A stretch of DNA of 42,694 nt from Xanthobacteraceae bacterium (GTDB lineage Bacteria; Pseudomonadota; Alphaproteobacteria; Rhizobiales; Xanthobacteraceae): contig JAIESR010000005.1 of assembly GCA_019745775.1 (NCBI GenBank), forward strand, positions 1-42,694. The letters are read 5' to 3'. A program made the position numbers and the translations under genes. How positions within the stretch are numbered: the stretch's first letter is position 1; each line of letters begins with the position of its first letter. A model generated the notes under the pieces. It ran no database searches and had not been told where the DNA came from. It worked only from the letters and a program-made list of their open reading frames with translations. Of this stretch, positions 24,768 to 32,885 are shown one piece after another.

Positions 24768-24784
24768 CGCAAACGCCATGCCAA
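24768..24784 (-). promoter_or_regulatory. sigma-54 type promoter for flgE operon
   Basis: On the minus strand TTGGCATG, four bases, then TTGCG fits YTGGCACG-N4-TTGCW with one core mismatch, and GG-N10-GC is kept. Transcription would start near 24757, leaving a leader of about 47 bases before flgE. Confidence 0.7.
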
Positions 24785-24787
24785 CGA

Positions 24788-24802
24788 AAATATTCGATAT
24801 TT
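24788..24802. promoter_or_regulatory. AT-rich palindrome in the flgE upstream gap
   Basis: AAATAT-TCG-ATATTT is a perfect 6-base inverted pair just upstream of the flgE sigma-54 promoter, in an otherwise GC-rich 396-base gap (24,711-25,106). ATGGTTAT (24806-24813), one base off the CtrA half site, follows. The rest of the gap shows no ORF or convincing promoter for the TIR gene. Confidence 0.35.
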
Positions 24803-25106
24803 CAAATGGTTATGGTGCGCGCCGCGGCCGGAAACCCGGCAAGGCGCGCCATGCCGGCAATTCCTGCCGGGCAACGACGCGAGTTTGTCCGAGGTTGGCG
24901 TGCGCCTGCCCCGCCTCGCTCGCGCCGCGATTGCCACCGAGCCTGCCACCTGGGGACGCGCTCGATCACGACCGGCTGGTTCTTCCACAGGCTTTAACCG
25001 ACGGTCGCCACCACACGCGCCGAAGCCGCTTTTGCTTTGTTGCTTCCGCCGGTTAGACTAGATTGATCGAGGGGCAATCTTGGCATGGGGAAGCGGCGGT
25101 AGCGCC

Positions 25107-26609
25107 ATGGCTTTCGTTCCCGGATTCGCGCACGACGTTTTCGTCAGCTACGCTCATTTCGACAACGAGCCGGATACCCAGGAAATCCGCTGGGTCAGCC
25201 GTTTCCAGGCTGATCTGAAGGTCGCGCTTCGACAGCGGCTTGGCGTCGACCCCGACATCTTCTTCGACAATCGCAGCCTGCAGAACCAATTCCTTGACGA
25301 GCTGACGGGAAACGCCCGCAGCGCCGCCGCCTTCATCGCGATCATGTCGCCGAGCTACATGAAGCGCGAATGGACCATCAAGGAGCTCGAGGCATTCCAT
25401 TCCAACAGCAGCGCCGACCAGAACCGGCTGGTGCCGGTCGAGCTGCTGCCGGTGCTCGAGAGCGAATGCCACCCGGCGCTGCTGCAGGTGAAGCGCGCCC
25501 CCTTCTACTGGAAGGACCCGCTGGAAGAGGACATCGCGCTCAAGCTCACGCCGAAATTCAATCCGGATAAATACGAGCAGCGCCTGCAAGGGCTGGCGCA
25601 CCGGATGGAGGGTCTGCTGCGCGCGATCCGCGACCGCTCCGCCAGGCCGGCAGACACCAAGGGGCCGCTGACCGGCGAGACGATCCTGCTCGCCCAGGTC
25701 ACCAACGATCTCTATGACGAGCGCGACCAGGTCGTCGCCTATCTCAACCAGTTCGGCGCCAAGATCCTGCCGGAAGGCGATTACAAGCAGGGCGGCCCGG
25801 AATTCGCGGAAGCGTTCAAGGCCGATCTCGCGCAGGCCGGGATGTTCGTGCAGCTGCTCGGCCCCTATCGTTCCAACCGCCCGCCGGACCTGCTCGCTGA
25901 AGGCGCCAGCGACCCCAAGAGCTATGCCCAGTTCCAGTACGACACCGCCAAGGCCGCCGGGAAGCCGGTGCTGCAATGGCGCCGCCCCGACATCAACCCC
26001 GCCAACGTCACCCATTGGGACAAGCGGCTGCTTGATGGACCCGAGGTGCTGGTCATGGGCCTTCAGGAGTTCATGAAGGAGATCAAGAAGGAGATCGAAC
26101 GCAAGAACGCGGCCGCGGAAAAGGAACGAGCCAGAGCCGAGAAAGAGGCGGCCGCGGCGGCCGCCGCGGCCGGCGGCGGCAACGGCAAGGGCGGCGACAG
26201 CGCCGCCAAGACCCAGTTCCTGTTCATCAATGCGGACCAGAGCGACAAGGAGCTGACCGACCAGCTGCTGAAAGCATTCGAAGGCAAGCGCGACTGGATC
26301 GCCGCCGGCCCGCTGTTCGAAGGATCCGCGGAGGAGATCACCAAGGACCTCGATGCCAACCTGGTCGATTGCGACACGCTGCTCCTGGTCTACGGCAAGG
26401 CTGATGCACCCTGGGTGCGCGCGCAGTTGCGCCGCTACAGCAAGATCGAGCGGCTGCGGGACACGGCGCCGCGGGTGAAGACCATACTGTTCGCTCCTCC
26501 TGCGCCTAAACCCGAAATCGCGATGTCGGGCGGTTTCGCCAAGATCGATCTTCAAAGCGGCCTTACGGGGGACAGCGTCGAAGCGATTGTCGCGGAGCTC
26601 CGGCGGTGA
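25107..26609 (+). CDS. TIR-domain protein with three TIR-like domains
   Basis: TIR domains cleave NAD+ or bind partners in immune-type signalling. The 500-aa protein starts with a clear TIR domain (about residues 8-150): HDVFVSYAHFD, DPDIFFDNRSL, FIAIMSPSYMKREWTIKELEAF, with Glu93 at the place of the catalytic Glu four residues after Trp89. A second Rossmann-like segment (about 190-325: ILLAQVTNDLYDERDQVVAYL, FVQLLGPY) and a third (about 368-465: TQFLFINADQSDKELTDQLL, CDTLLLVYGKADAPWVRAQL) look TIR-like but lack the Glu. An Ala/Glu/Lys-rich linker joins them. An in-frame TTG at 25080 has a better Shine-Dalgarno (GAGGGG) and is a possible start. It is coupled by GTGA to the STAND gene. Confidence 0.88.
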   Translation: MAFVPGFAHDVFVSYAHFDNEPDTQEIRWVSRFQADLKVALRQRLGVDPDIFFDNRSLQNQFLDELTGNARSAAAFIAIMSPSYMKREWTIKELEAFHSNSSADQNRLVPVELLPVLESECHPALLQVKRAPFYWKDPLEEDIALKLTPKFNPDKYEQRLQGLAHRMEGLLRAIRDRSARPADTKGPLTGETILLAQVTNDLYDERDQVVAYLNQFGAKILPEGDYKQGGPEFAEAFKADLAQAGMFVQLLGPYRSNRPPDLLAEGASDPKSYAQFQYDTAKAAGKPVLQWRRPDINPANVTHWDKRLLDGPEVLVMGLQEFMKEIKKEIERKNAAAEKERARAEKEAAAAAAAAGGGNGKGGDSAAKTQFLFINADQSDKELTDQLLKAFEGKRDWIAAGPLFEGSAEEITKDLDANLVDCDTLLLVYGKADAPWVRAQLRRYSKIERLRDTAPRVKTILFAPPAPKPEIAMSGGFAKIDLQSGLTGDSVEAIVAELRR

Positions 26610-29600
26610 CCGACGAAGCGTTGCAGCGTGCGCCCTATCCCGGCCTGCGCGCCTTCCGGCGCGAAGAGACCGATCTGTTCTTCGGCCGCGAGGATTGCAC
26701 CAATGCGATGGTCGACCGGCTGGCGGCGACCCGCTTCCTCGCCGTGCTGGGCTCCTCGGGCACCGGCAAGTCGTCGCTGGTGCGCACCGGCCTGCTCGAC
26801 GCGCTCGAGCTCGGCCTCATGGCCAAGGCCGGCTCGCGCTGGAAGATCGTCGACTTCCGGCCCGGCGGCGCACCGCTGAAGAACCTGGCGCGGCGGCTGC
26901 TCGAGACCGAGCACGACGCCGAGACGCCGTATATCGAGGCCAAGGACGTCGACCTTCTGCGCGCGTACCTCGCGCGCGGGCCGCGCGCGGTGATCGAATG
27001 GTGCCGCTCCGGCCACCTGCCGCAGGGCGGCAACCTGCTGCTGCTGGTCGATCAGTTCGAGGAATTGTTCCGCTACCAGGATTACGCCGGGCGGGAGGAA
27101 GCCGAAGCGTTCGTCGCGCTGCTGCTCGAGAGCGCGCGCGAGAAGGATGCCCGCATCTACGTGACGATCACGATGCGCTCGGAATATCTCGGCGCCTGCG
27201 CGCTGATCGAGGGACTGTCGGACGCCATCAACGCCGGCATGTTCCTGACGCCGCGCATGACCCGCGAGCATTGCCGCGAGGCGATCGTCGGGCCGGCCGA
27301 GGTCTGCAACATCGAAATCGAACCGGCGCTGGTCAACCGGCTGCTCAACGACCTCGCCAATTTCGCGCCGTGGGACTCGCAGGACTCCAACGACCAGCTC
27401 GACCGGCTGATGCGGCGCGCCGACCAGCTCCCGCTCCTGCAATACACGCTCAACCGCATGTGGCAGCGCGCGCACGAGCGCGATCCCGGCAAGACGGTCA
27501 AGCTCACCATCGATGACTACGAGGCCATCGGAGGCCTGAGCGGCGCGCTCAACGCCCATGCCGACCAGATCTTCGACGATCTCGGCAAGGAACGTGCGCA
27601 AGTCGCCGAATGGGTGTTCCGTGCGCTGACCGCCGGCTCCACCATCGCCGACGCGGTGCGCCGCCCGACCCGCCTCGACGATCTGGTCTCCGCCTGCGGC
27701 GGCGACGAGGCCGGCGTGCGCGCCGTGGTCGATGCGTTCCGGGCGCCGGGCGTCAATTTCCTGGTGCCCGAATTCGATCCGCAAAACCCCAAGCTCCCCC
27801 TCGACACCTATATCGACATCAGCCACGAGAGCCTGATCCGGCAATGGAAGATGCTCTCGGAGTGGCTCGAGGCCGAAGGCCGCGCCGCGCAGCAGTGGCG
27901 CCGCCTGGTCGACCGCTTCGGCACCGGCGAGGTGCTGCGCGGCCGCGAGCTCGCGAACCTGATCGCCTGGCGGGTCGAGACAAGGCCGAATGCGGCCTGG
28001 GCCAAGCGCTACGGCGGCGACTATCCGTCGGTCATCGCCTATCTCGACAAGAGCCAGCGCGCGCAGAGCCGCAAGCGCGTCGCCGCCATCGCTTCGACCG
28101 TCGCGGCGTTCGTGCTTCTGGCGGGATTCGGAATCTATGTTTCCCGGCAGGCTTCCAGTCTGGGCGAGCAGCTCGCTATGACCCGCGTCGAGCGCGAGCG
28201 CGCCGACGAGAACGAACGCAAGATCGTCGAACTGTTCGAGGCGATGATTTTCGAGATCATCGAACCACTGGCACGTTCGGATGGCAGCGGGGCGACTACC
28301 AGCTCGGCGCGACGGGCGCCGGAAGGCAAGCAAGCCGGGCGCACCGGCGCCGCCCCAGGCGAGCCCGGCGCCTCGGAACCCGGCGCTCCGGAAGCCCCAG
28401 CACCGGACGATCAACCTGCGGGGGACCGCGAGGCAACACCGCAAACCGGCGAGACCGCCACCCGCGAGGTGACCGCGGCGACGAACAATTTGAGGCAGGT
28501 GCGGCAGCTCATGAAGCCCAATCCGTCCAACAAGCGGATCAAGCGGCTCTACGCTGTCAGCCTCAATTGGCTCGGTGATGCTTACCTCCGGGTCAACGAC
28601 CCCAAGACCGCAGCCGCCAATATTGCGGCGGCCCAGCGGGCCTTCAGTGAAAGCGAGAGCGTCATTCGCGCCGAGTTCAACAGCGACCCCGTGACGGCCG
28701 AGACCAATGAGGCAACGATTCTTTGGAAGGACGAGTACGTTCTGGCAATGGGCGGCGTTGCACGGGTCAAGATGCGCCGCAACGACCACGCCGGCGCCCG
28801 CGCCGATCTCGAAAAGGCGATTGCCATGGCGCGGAGTCTTTTCGAGTTCCAGGACGATGTAGACCGCTTTCATGGACTTCTGCAGCTTCATCTTGGCTAT
28901 CTCGGCGACACTTTGATCAGGCTGGCGGAGAGTGGTTCAGCGTCCGGCGCCCCAAGGGATCTCAAGTTGCGTCTCGAAGCGCGAGAGGTTTTCCGGGAGC
29001 GCCTGGAAGTCCGCCGCAAACGTCAGGAATTGAGGCCGAAGGATAACCAGCTGCTGTGGGAGGTCTCGACTGCGCTCGACCGCATGGGCCAGCTCTTGCG
29101 TGACGACAGGCTCTTCGACGGCAGCCGGCAGTATTTTGAGGAAGCGCTCAAGATCGACCGCGACCTCTACCGGCGCGATCCCGGCCGCTGGCAGGAGAAC
29201 CTGGTATTGAGCCTGACCCGGATCGGCGACCTCGAACGGCAGCTCGGCCGCCAGCGCGAAGCGCTCGGCCCCCTCGAAGAGGCGCTGCGGCTGCAACGAA
29301 CGGCCGCGGCGAATTCAAACGCGGCCGGACCACAGCAGACGCTGGCGTCGCTGCTCCAGAAGATCGGCGACAGCAAACGGCGCCTGCGGGACTTCGCCGA
29401 GGCGATCCGGCTGCATCGCGAGGAACTGGACATCCGCCGCCAGCTGCTGGCGCGCGAACCCAGAAATATCGCCGCCAGGCGCAACGTTTCGAGCGCGCTC
29501 GACTATCTGGGCAACTCGCTGCGCGAAAACAAGGATCTCGACGGCGCACGCACCGCCTTCACCGAGCAGCTCGAGGTTGATCGCGCCATCGCCAGGGACG

Positions 29601-30691
29601 ACCCCAACAACACGGTCAGCCTCACCGACCTTGCGTGGAGCCTGAACCGGATCGGCGACCTCGACCGCGATGCCTCCAGACACGGCGATGCCGCGAAGTA
29701 CTACGAGGAGGCGCTGGCGATCCAGCGCAAACTGATCGCGCGCGAGCCCGAGAGCGCGGTGCGGATGCGCGCGCTGGCGCTGATCGCGAGCAAGCTGGGA
29801 ACGGCCCGCTCCCGCACCAGCGACTATACCGGCGCATTGGCGCTGCACCAGGAAGAGCTCGGCCTGCGCCGCAAGCTGTTCGCGCGCGCCTCCGATACCG
29901 ACAATGACGCGTTGCGCGACCTGTCGCTGGCGCTCGATCGCGTCGGCAATGTCCTGCGCGACATGAGCGACCTGCCGGGTGCGCTCAAGTATTTCGAGGA
30001 AGAGCTGTCGATGGACCGGCAGTTTGTGGCCCGCGATCCCAATAACCTGACCGCGCTCAACGACCTGCAATGGACGCTCAACAAGATCAGCGATTTCGTG
30101 CGGCAACGCCTCAGCGATCGCGTTGCGGCGCGCAAATACATCGAGGAAATGATCGGTGTCGATCGGCGGCTCCTCGAACGCGATCCGAAGAACAAGGACC
30201 GCCACCGCAGGCTGAAGGACGACCTCACCAAGCTCGCCGGCCTGCTCATGGAGCTGTCCGAGCCGGCGGCGGCCCGCGATGCCTATGGCGAGGCCACGAC
30301 CGCCATCGAGCGCTGGCTTGGTGTCGTGCGCGACAGCTATTTTGATACGCCGAACGAAGCCAACCGCAACGATCTGACACAGGCTTATGGCGACGCAGGC
30401 TGGAACGCGCTGCTGGCCGGGCGCGCAGCCGACGCCTTGCCTCATATCGAGGCGGCGCTGTCGCTCAACCCGGATACGCCGTGGAACACGGTCAATCTCG
30501 GTCACGCCCAGCTGTTTCTCGGCCGCTACGCCGAAGCGATGAAGCTCTACGCATCGGTCCGCGACCGCAACCGCGGCGAAGACGGCAAGCGGACCTACGC
30601 CCACGAGATCCGCGACGACTTCAACCTGTTCCGGCGACTCGGGCTGGTGCGGCCTGACATGGCGCGCGTAGAGAAAGAACTGCGGCTCTGA
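26606..30691 (+). CDS. nSTAND1-type NTPase with membrane helix and TPR array
   Basis: STAND proteins are ATP-driven switches that oligomerise on sensing a signal (the class that includes Avs and animal or plant NLRs). The 1361-aa protein has the nSTAND1 opening PYPGLRAFRREETDLFFGRE (10-29), Walker A GSSGTGKSS (49-57), Walker B LLLLVDQFEELF (144-155), LPLLQYTLNRMW (about 274-285) and DISHESLIRQW. One membrane helix lies at about 492-512, a Pro/Ala-rich linker at about 556-625, then at least eight TPR-like repeats of about 50 residues to the end. The GTG start overlaps the TIR gene stop (GTGA) and has GGAG 8 bases upstream. Five basic residues before the helix predict ATPase in the cytoplasm and TPRs outside. 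The ligand is unknown. Confidence 0.88.
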   Translation: MTDEALQRAPYPGLRAFRREETDLFFGREDCTNAMVDRLAATRFLAVLGSSGTGKSSLVRTGLLDALELGLMAKAGSRWKIVDFRPGGAPLKNLARRLLETEHDAETPYIEAKDVDLLRAYLARGPRAVIEWCRSGHLPQGGNLLLLVDQFEELFRYQDYAGREEAEAFVALLLESAREKDARIYVTITMRSEYLGACALIEGLSDAINAGMFLTPRMTREHCREAIVGPAEVCNIEIEPALVNRLLNDLANFAPWDSQDSNDQLDRLMRRADQLPLLQYTLNRMWQRAHERDPGKTVKLTIDDYEAIGGLSGALNAHADQIFDDLGKERAQVAEWVFRALTAGSTIADAVRRPTRLDDLVSACGGDEAGVRAVVDAFRAPGVNFLVPEFDPQNPKLPLDTYIDISHESLIRQWKMLSEWLEAEGRAAQQWRRLVDRFGTGEVLRGRELANLIAWRVETRPNAAWAKRYGGDYPSVIAYLDKSQRAQSRKRVAAIASTVAAFVLLAGFGIYVSRQASSLGEQLAMTRVERERADENERKIVELFEAMIFEIIEPLARSDGSGATTSSARRAPEGKQAGRTGAAPGEPGASEPGAPEAPAPDDQPAGDREATPQTGETATREVTAATNNLRQVRQLMKPNPSNKRIKRLYAVSLNWLGDAYLRVNDPKTAAANIAAAQRAFSESESVIRAEFNSDPVTAETNEATILWKDEYVLAMGGVARVKMRRNDHAGARADLEKAIAMARSLFEFQDDVDRFHGLLQLHLGYLGDTLIRLAESGSASGAPRDLKLRLEAREVFRERLEVRRKRQELRPKDNQLLWEVSTALDRMGQLLRDDRLFDGSRQYFEEALKIDRDLYRRDPGRWQENLVLSLTRIGDLERQLGRQREALGPLEEALRLQRTAAANSNAAGPQQTLASLLQKIGDSKRRLRDFAEAIRLHREELDIRRQLLAREPRNIAARRNVSSALDYLGNSLRENKDLDGARTAFTEQLEVDRAIARDDPNNTVSLTDLAWSLNRIGDLDRDASRHGDAAKYYEEALAIQRKLIAREPESAVRMRALALIASKLGTARSRTSDYTGALALHQEELGLRRKLFARASDTDNDALRDLSLALDRVGNVLRDMSDLPGALKYFEEELSMDRQFVARDPNNLTALNDLQWTLNKISDFVRQRLSDRVAARKYIEEMIGVDRRLLERDPKNKDRHRRLKDDLTKLAGLLMELSEPAAARDAYGEATTAIERWLGVVRDSYFDTPNEANRNDLTQAYGDAGWNALLAGRAADALPHIEAALSLNPDTPWNTVNLGHAQLFLGRYAEAMKLYASVRDRNRGEDGKRTYAHEIRDDFNLFRRLGLVRPDMARVEKELRL

Positions 30692-30716
30692 TTTCGCGCA
30701 GCCGTTCTTTTCTGTC

Positions 30717-30759
30717 GCATGATCTTATCCGAAAAGTCTGCAACTTTTCGGGATCATGC
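30717..30759. repeat. palindromic intergenic repeat, copy 2
   Basis: GCATGATC (30717-30724) and GATCATGC (30752-30759) are the outer arms, with CCGAAAAG and CTTTTCGG pairing inside. It is the same family as 22608-22656. Its right arm supplies the last codon and the TGA stop of msrB. Confidence 0.85.
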
Positions 30760-31239
30760 AAGCGGCGTGAACAGCATGGCCGTGCCGTTGATGCAGTAAC
30801 GCAGACCGGTCGGCGGCGGCCCATCCGAGAACACATGCCCGAGATGGCCGCCGCAGCGGCGGCAGTGCACCTCGGTGCGCGGGATCAGCAGCGCATAGTC
30901 GCGCTTGGTGCCGAGCGCATTGGGCAGCGGCTGGTAGAAGCTCGGCCAGCCGGTGCGGCTGTCGTATTTGGTGTCCGACGAGAACAGCGGCAGCGCGCAG
31001 CCCGCGCAGGCAAACGTCCCCTGGCGCTTCTCGAAGTTGAACGCGTGCGAATACGGCTGCTCGGTGTGATGCTGGCGCAGCACCCTGAATTGCGCGCGTG
31101 TCAGGCGCCGGCGCCACTCGTCGTCGCTGAGCGCGACCTCGAAACTTCCCATGGCTTCACTGGTTTCGTAGATCCACCACAGCGCCGCGGCCGATGCGAG
31201 TGCCGCGCCGCCGAGGATGACGCTGCGGCGGTTGGGCAT
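30754..31239 (-). CDS. msrB: peptide-methionine (R)-S-oxide reductase MsrB, exported
   Basis: MsrB reduces methionine-R-sulfoxide in oxidised proteins. The 161-aa protein has an N-terminal anchor or Tat-like signal (PNRRSVILGGAALASAAALW), then the SelR fold. Its zinc sites CAGC and CRRC are both intact, TGWPSFYQPL and GHLGHVFSDGP are present, and the catalytic Cys149 lies in RYCINGTAMLF. The ATG at 31239 is preferred, since GGA lies upstream; GTG 31245 in GTGA overlap with msrA is the alternative. Its stop codon lies within a palindromic repeat. Paired with msrA, it likely acts in the periplasm. Confidence 0.94.
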   Translation of the reverse strand: MPNRRSVILGGAALASAAALWWIYETSEAMGSFEVALSDDEWRRRLTRAQFRVLRQHHTEQPYSHAFNFEKRQGTFACAGCALPLFSSDTKYDSRTGWPSFYQPLPNALGTKRDYALLIPRTEVHCRRCGGHLGHVFSDGPPPTGLRYCINGTAMLFTPLA

Positions 31240-31241
31240 GG

Positions 31242-31844
31242 TCACGATCCGGGCTTGCCCCACAGCTCTTCGAGCCGGGCGTCGCGTCCGCAGTTGAAGC
31301 GGTAGAACTGATAGCGCACGGGATTCTTCTTATAGTAGTCCTGGTGGTAGTCCTCGGCCTTGTAGAACGTCGTCGCGGCGGTGATCTCGGTCTGGATCGG
31401 CTGCTTGAATCGCGCCTGGTGCGTCTTCCGGGTCGCTTCCGCGAGCGCGCGCTGGTCTTCGCTGTGATAGAAGATGCCCGGCCGATACTGGTTGCCGCGG
31501 TCGCAGAACTGCCGGTCCTTGGCGAGCGGATCGTGGTTCTTCCAGAACACGTCGAGCAGCCGCTCGTAGCTCACCACCTTCGGGTCATAGACGACCTCGA
31601 CCGCCTCGGTGTGGCCGGTACGGCCGGTGACCACCTGCTCATAGGTCGGGTTGACGGCCATGCCGCCGATATAGCCCGAGGTCGTGCTGATCACGCCCTC
31701 GACCTTGTCGAAATCCGCCTCCGTGCACCAGAAGCAGCCGCCGGCGAAGGTCGCGGTAGCGGTGGCCGGCGGTTGTGCGGCGGCGCCGGCAATGACGGCT
31801 ATGTTGAGGGCGAGACTGAGAAGAATAGCGGCCGGAAAACGCAT
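31242..31844 (-). CDS. msrA: peptide-methionine (S)-S-oxide reductase MsrA, exported
   Basis: MsrA reduces methionine-S-sulfoxide. The 200-aa protein has a Sec signal peptide (MRFPAAILLSLALNIAVIAG, cleavage near AAAQ), the catalytic motif GGCFWC with Cys37, then EGVISTTSGYIGG, YEQVVTGRTGHTEAVEV and the C-terminal EDYHQDYYKKNP. AAGGGGAG precedes the ATG. It forms a two-gene operon with msrB, so both sulfoxide stereoisomers can be repaired outside the cytoplasm. Confidence 0.96.
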   Translation of the reverse strand: MRFPAAILLSLALNIAVIAGAAAQPPATATATFAGGCFWCTEADFDKVEGVISTTSGYIGGMAVNPTYEQVVTGRTGHTEAVEVVYDPKVVSYERLLDVFWKNHDPLAKDRQFCDRGNQYRPGIFYHSEDQRALAEATRKTHQARFKQPIQTEITAATTFYKAEDYHQDYYKKNPVRYQFYRFNCGRDARLEELWGKPGS

Positions 31845-31979
31845 GTCGCTCCCCTTTCACGGCAGGGCCAGGTTGCGACAATCATAGCCCAATTTCCTCG
31901 GCGCCTGCCCTTCAATTCAGGTCACGTTCATGCGAAGCCTGCGTGATGGGCGAAACGCCCGGCAGGTAAGGACATTCGC

Positions 31980-32825
31980 ATGCGTTTCGAAGGCACCAGC
32001 GCCTATGTCGCAACCGACGATCTCAAGGTCGCGGTCAACGCTGCCATCACGCTGGAGCGGCCGCTCCTGGTGAAAGGCGAGCCCGGCACCGGCAAGACCG
32101 AGCTGGCGCTGGAGATCGCCAAGAGCCTCAACGCGCCGCTGATCGAGTGGCACGTCAAATCGACCACCAAGGCGCTGCAGGGTCTCTACGAATACGACGC
32201 GGTCTCGCGGCTGCGCGACAGCCAGCTCGGCGATGAGCGCGTCAAGGACATCCGCAACTACATCAAGCGCGGCAAGCTGTGGGACGCCTTCGTCTCCGAT
32301 GCGCGGCCGGTACTCTTGATCGACGAGATCGACAAGGCCGACATCGAATTCCCGAACGACCTCCTGCTCGAGCTCGATCGCATGGAATTCTTCGTCTACG
32401 AGACCTCAGAGACCGTGAAGGCGCGCCGCCGCCCGATCGTGGTCATCACCTCGAACAACGAGAAGGAATTGCCGGACGCGTTCCTGCGCCGCTGCTTCTT
32501 CCACTACATCCGCTTCCCCGATCACGACACCATGACCGCGATCGTCGAGGTGCACTTCCCCGGCATCAAGCAGCGCCTGGTCGCGGAGGCGCTGCGGCTG
32601 TTCTACGAGATTCGCGACGTGCCTGGGCTGAAGAAGAAGCCGTCGACCTCGGAACTTCTCGATTGGCTCAAGCTCCTGATGGTCGAGGACATCGGCCCGG
32701 AGACGCTGCGCGAGCGCGATCCCAAGAAGCTGATCCCGCCGCTGCACGGCGCGCTCTTGAAGAACGAGCAGGACGTGCATCTGTTCGAGCGGCTGGCGTT
32801 CATGGCGCGGCGCGAGGGACGGTGA
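31980..32825 (+). CDS. MoxR-family AAA+ ATPase
   Basis: MoxR ATPases are chaperone-like and usually activate metalloenzymes or complexes together with a von Willebrand (VWA/CoxE) protein. The 281-aa protein has Walker A GEPGTGKT (33-40), Walker B VLLIDEIDKAD (111-121), sensor ITSNNEKELPDAFLRRC, and the C-terminal lid. AGGTAAGGA precedes the ATG. The expected VWA partner does not follow; the next gene encodes a solute receptor. Substrates are unknown. Confidence 0.92.
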   Translation: MRFEGTSAYVATDDLKVAVNAAITLERPLLVKGEPGTGKTELALEIAKSLNAPLIEWHVKSTTKALQGLYEYDAVSRLRDSQLGDERVKDIRNYIKRGKLWDAFVSDARPVLLIDEIDKADIEFPNDLLLELDRMEFFVYETSETVKARRRPIVVITSNNEKELPDAFLRRCFFHYIRFPDHDTMTAIVEVHFPGIKQRLVAEALRLFYEIRDVPGLKKKPSTSELLDWLKLLMVEDIGPETLRERDPKKLIPPLHGALLKNEQDVHLFERLAFMARREGR

Positions 32826-32885
32826 CGCGGCTGGCACGATAGTTACCATGACTGCCAACGTAATCGGCAATTTGAAAGAACGACC

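Noticed and set aside
24711-24779. longer N-terminus for FlgE
   Set aside because: It would start inside the sigma-54 promoter; family members begin at MGIFGALT and a good ribosome site precedes 24710.
25107-26609. phage or insertion element origin of the TIR-STAND block from flanking repeats
   Set aside because: No integrase, transposase, direct repeats or tRNA attachment site was seen at its borders; only one palindromic repeat lies on the right side.
26552-28891. 779-aa open frame antisense to the STAND gene
   Set aside because: It is a high-GC shadow frame: no recognisable domain and low-complexity Arg/Gly/Leu-rich content, whereas the plus frame has clear Walker motifs and TPRs.
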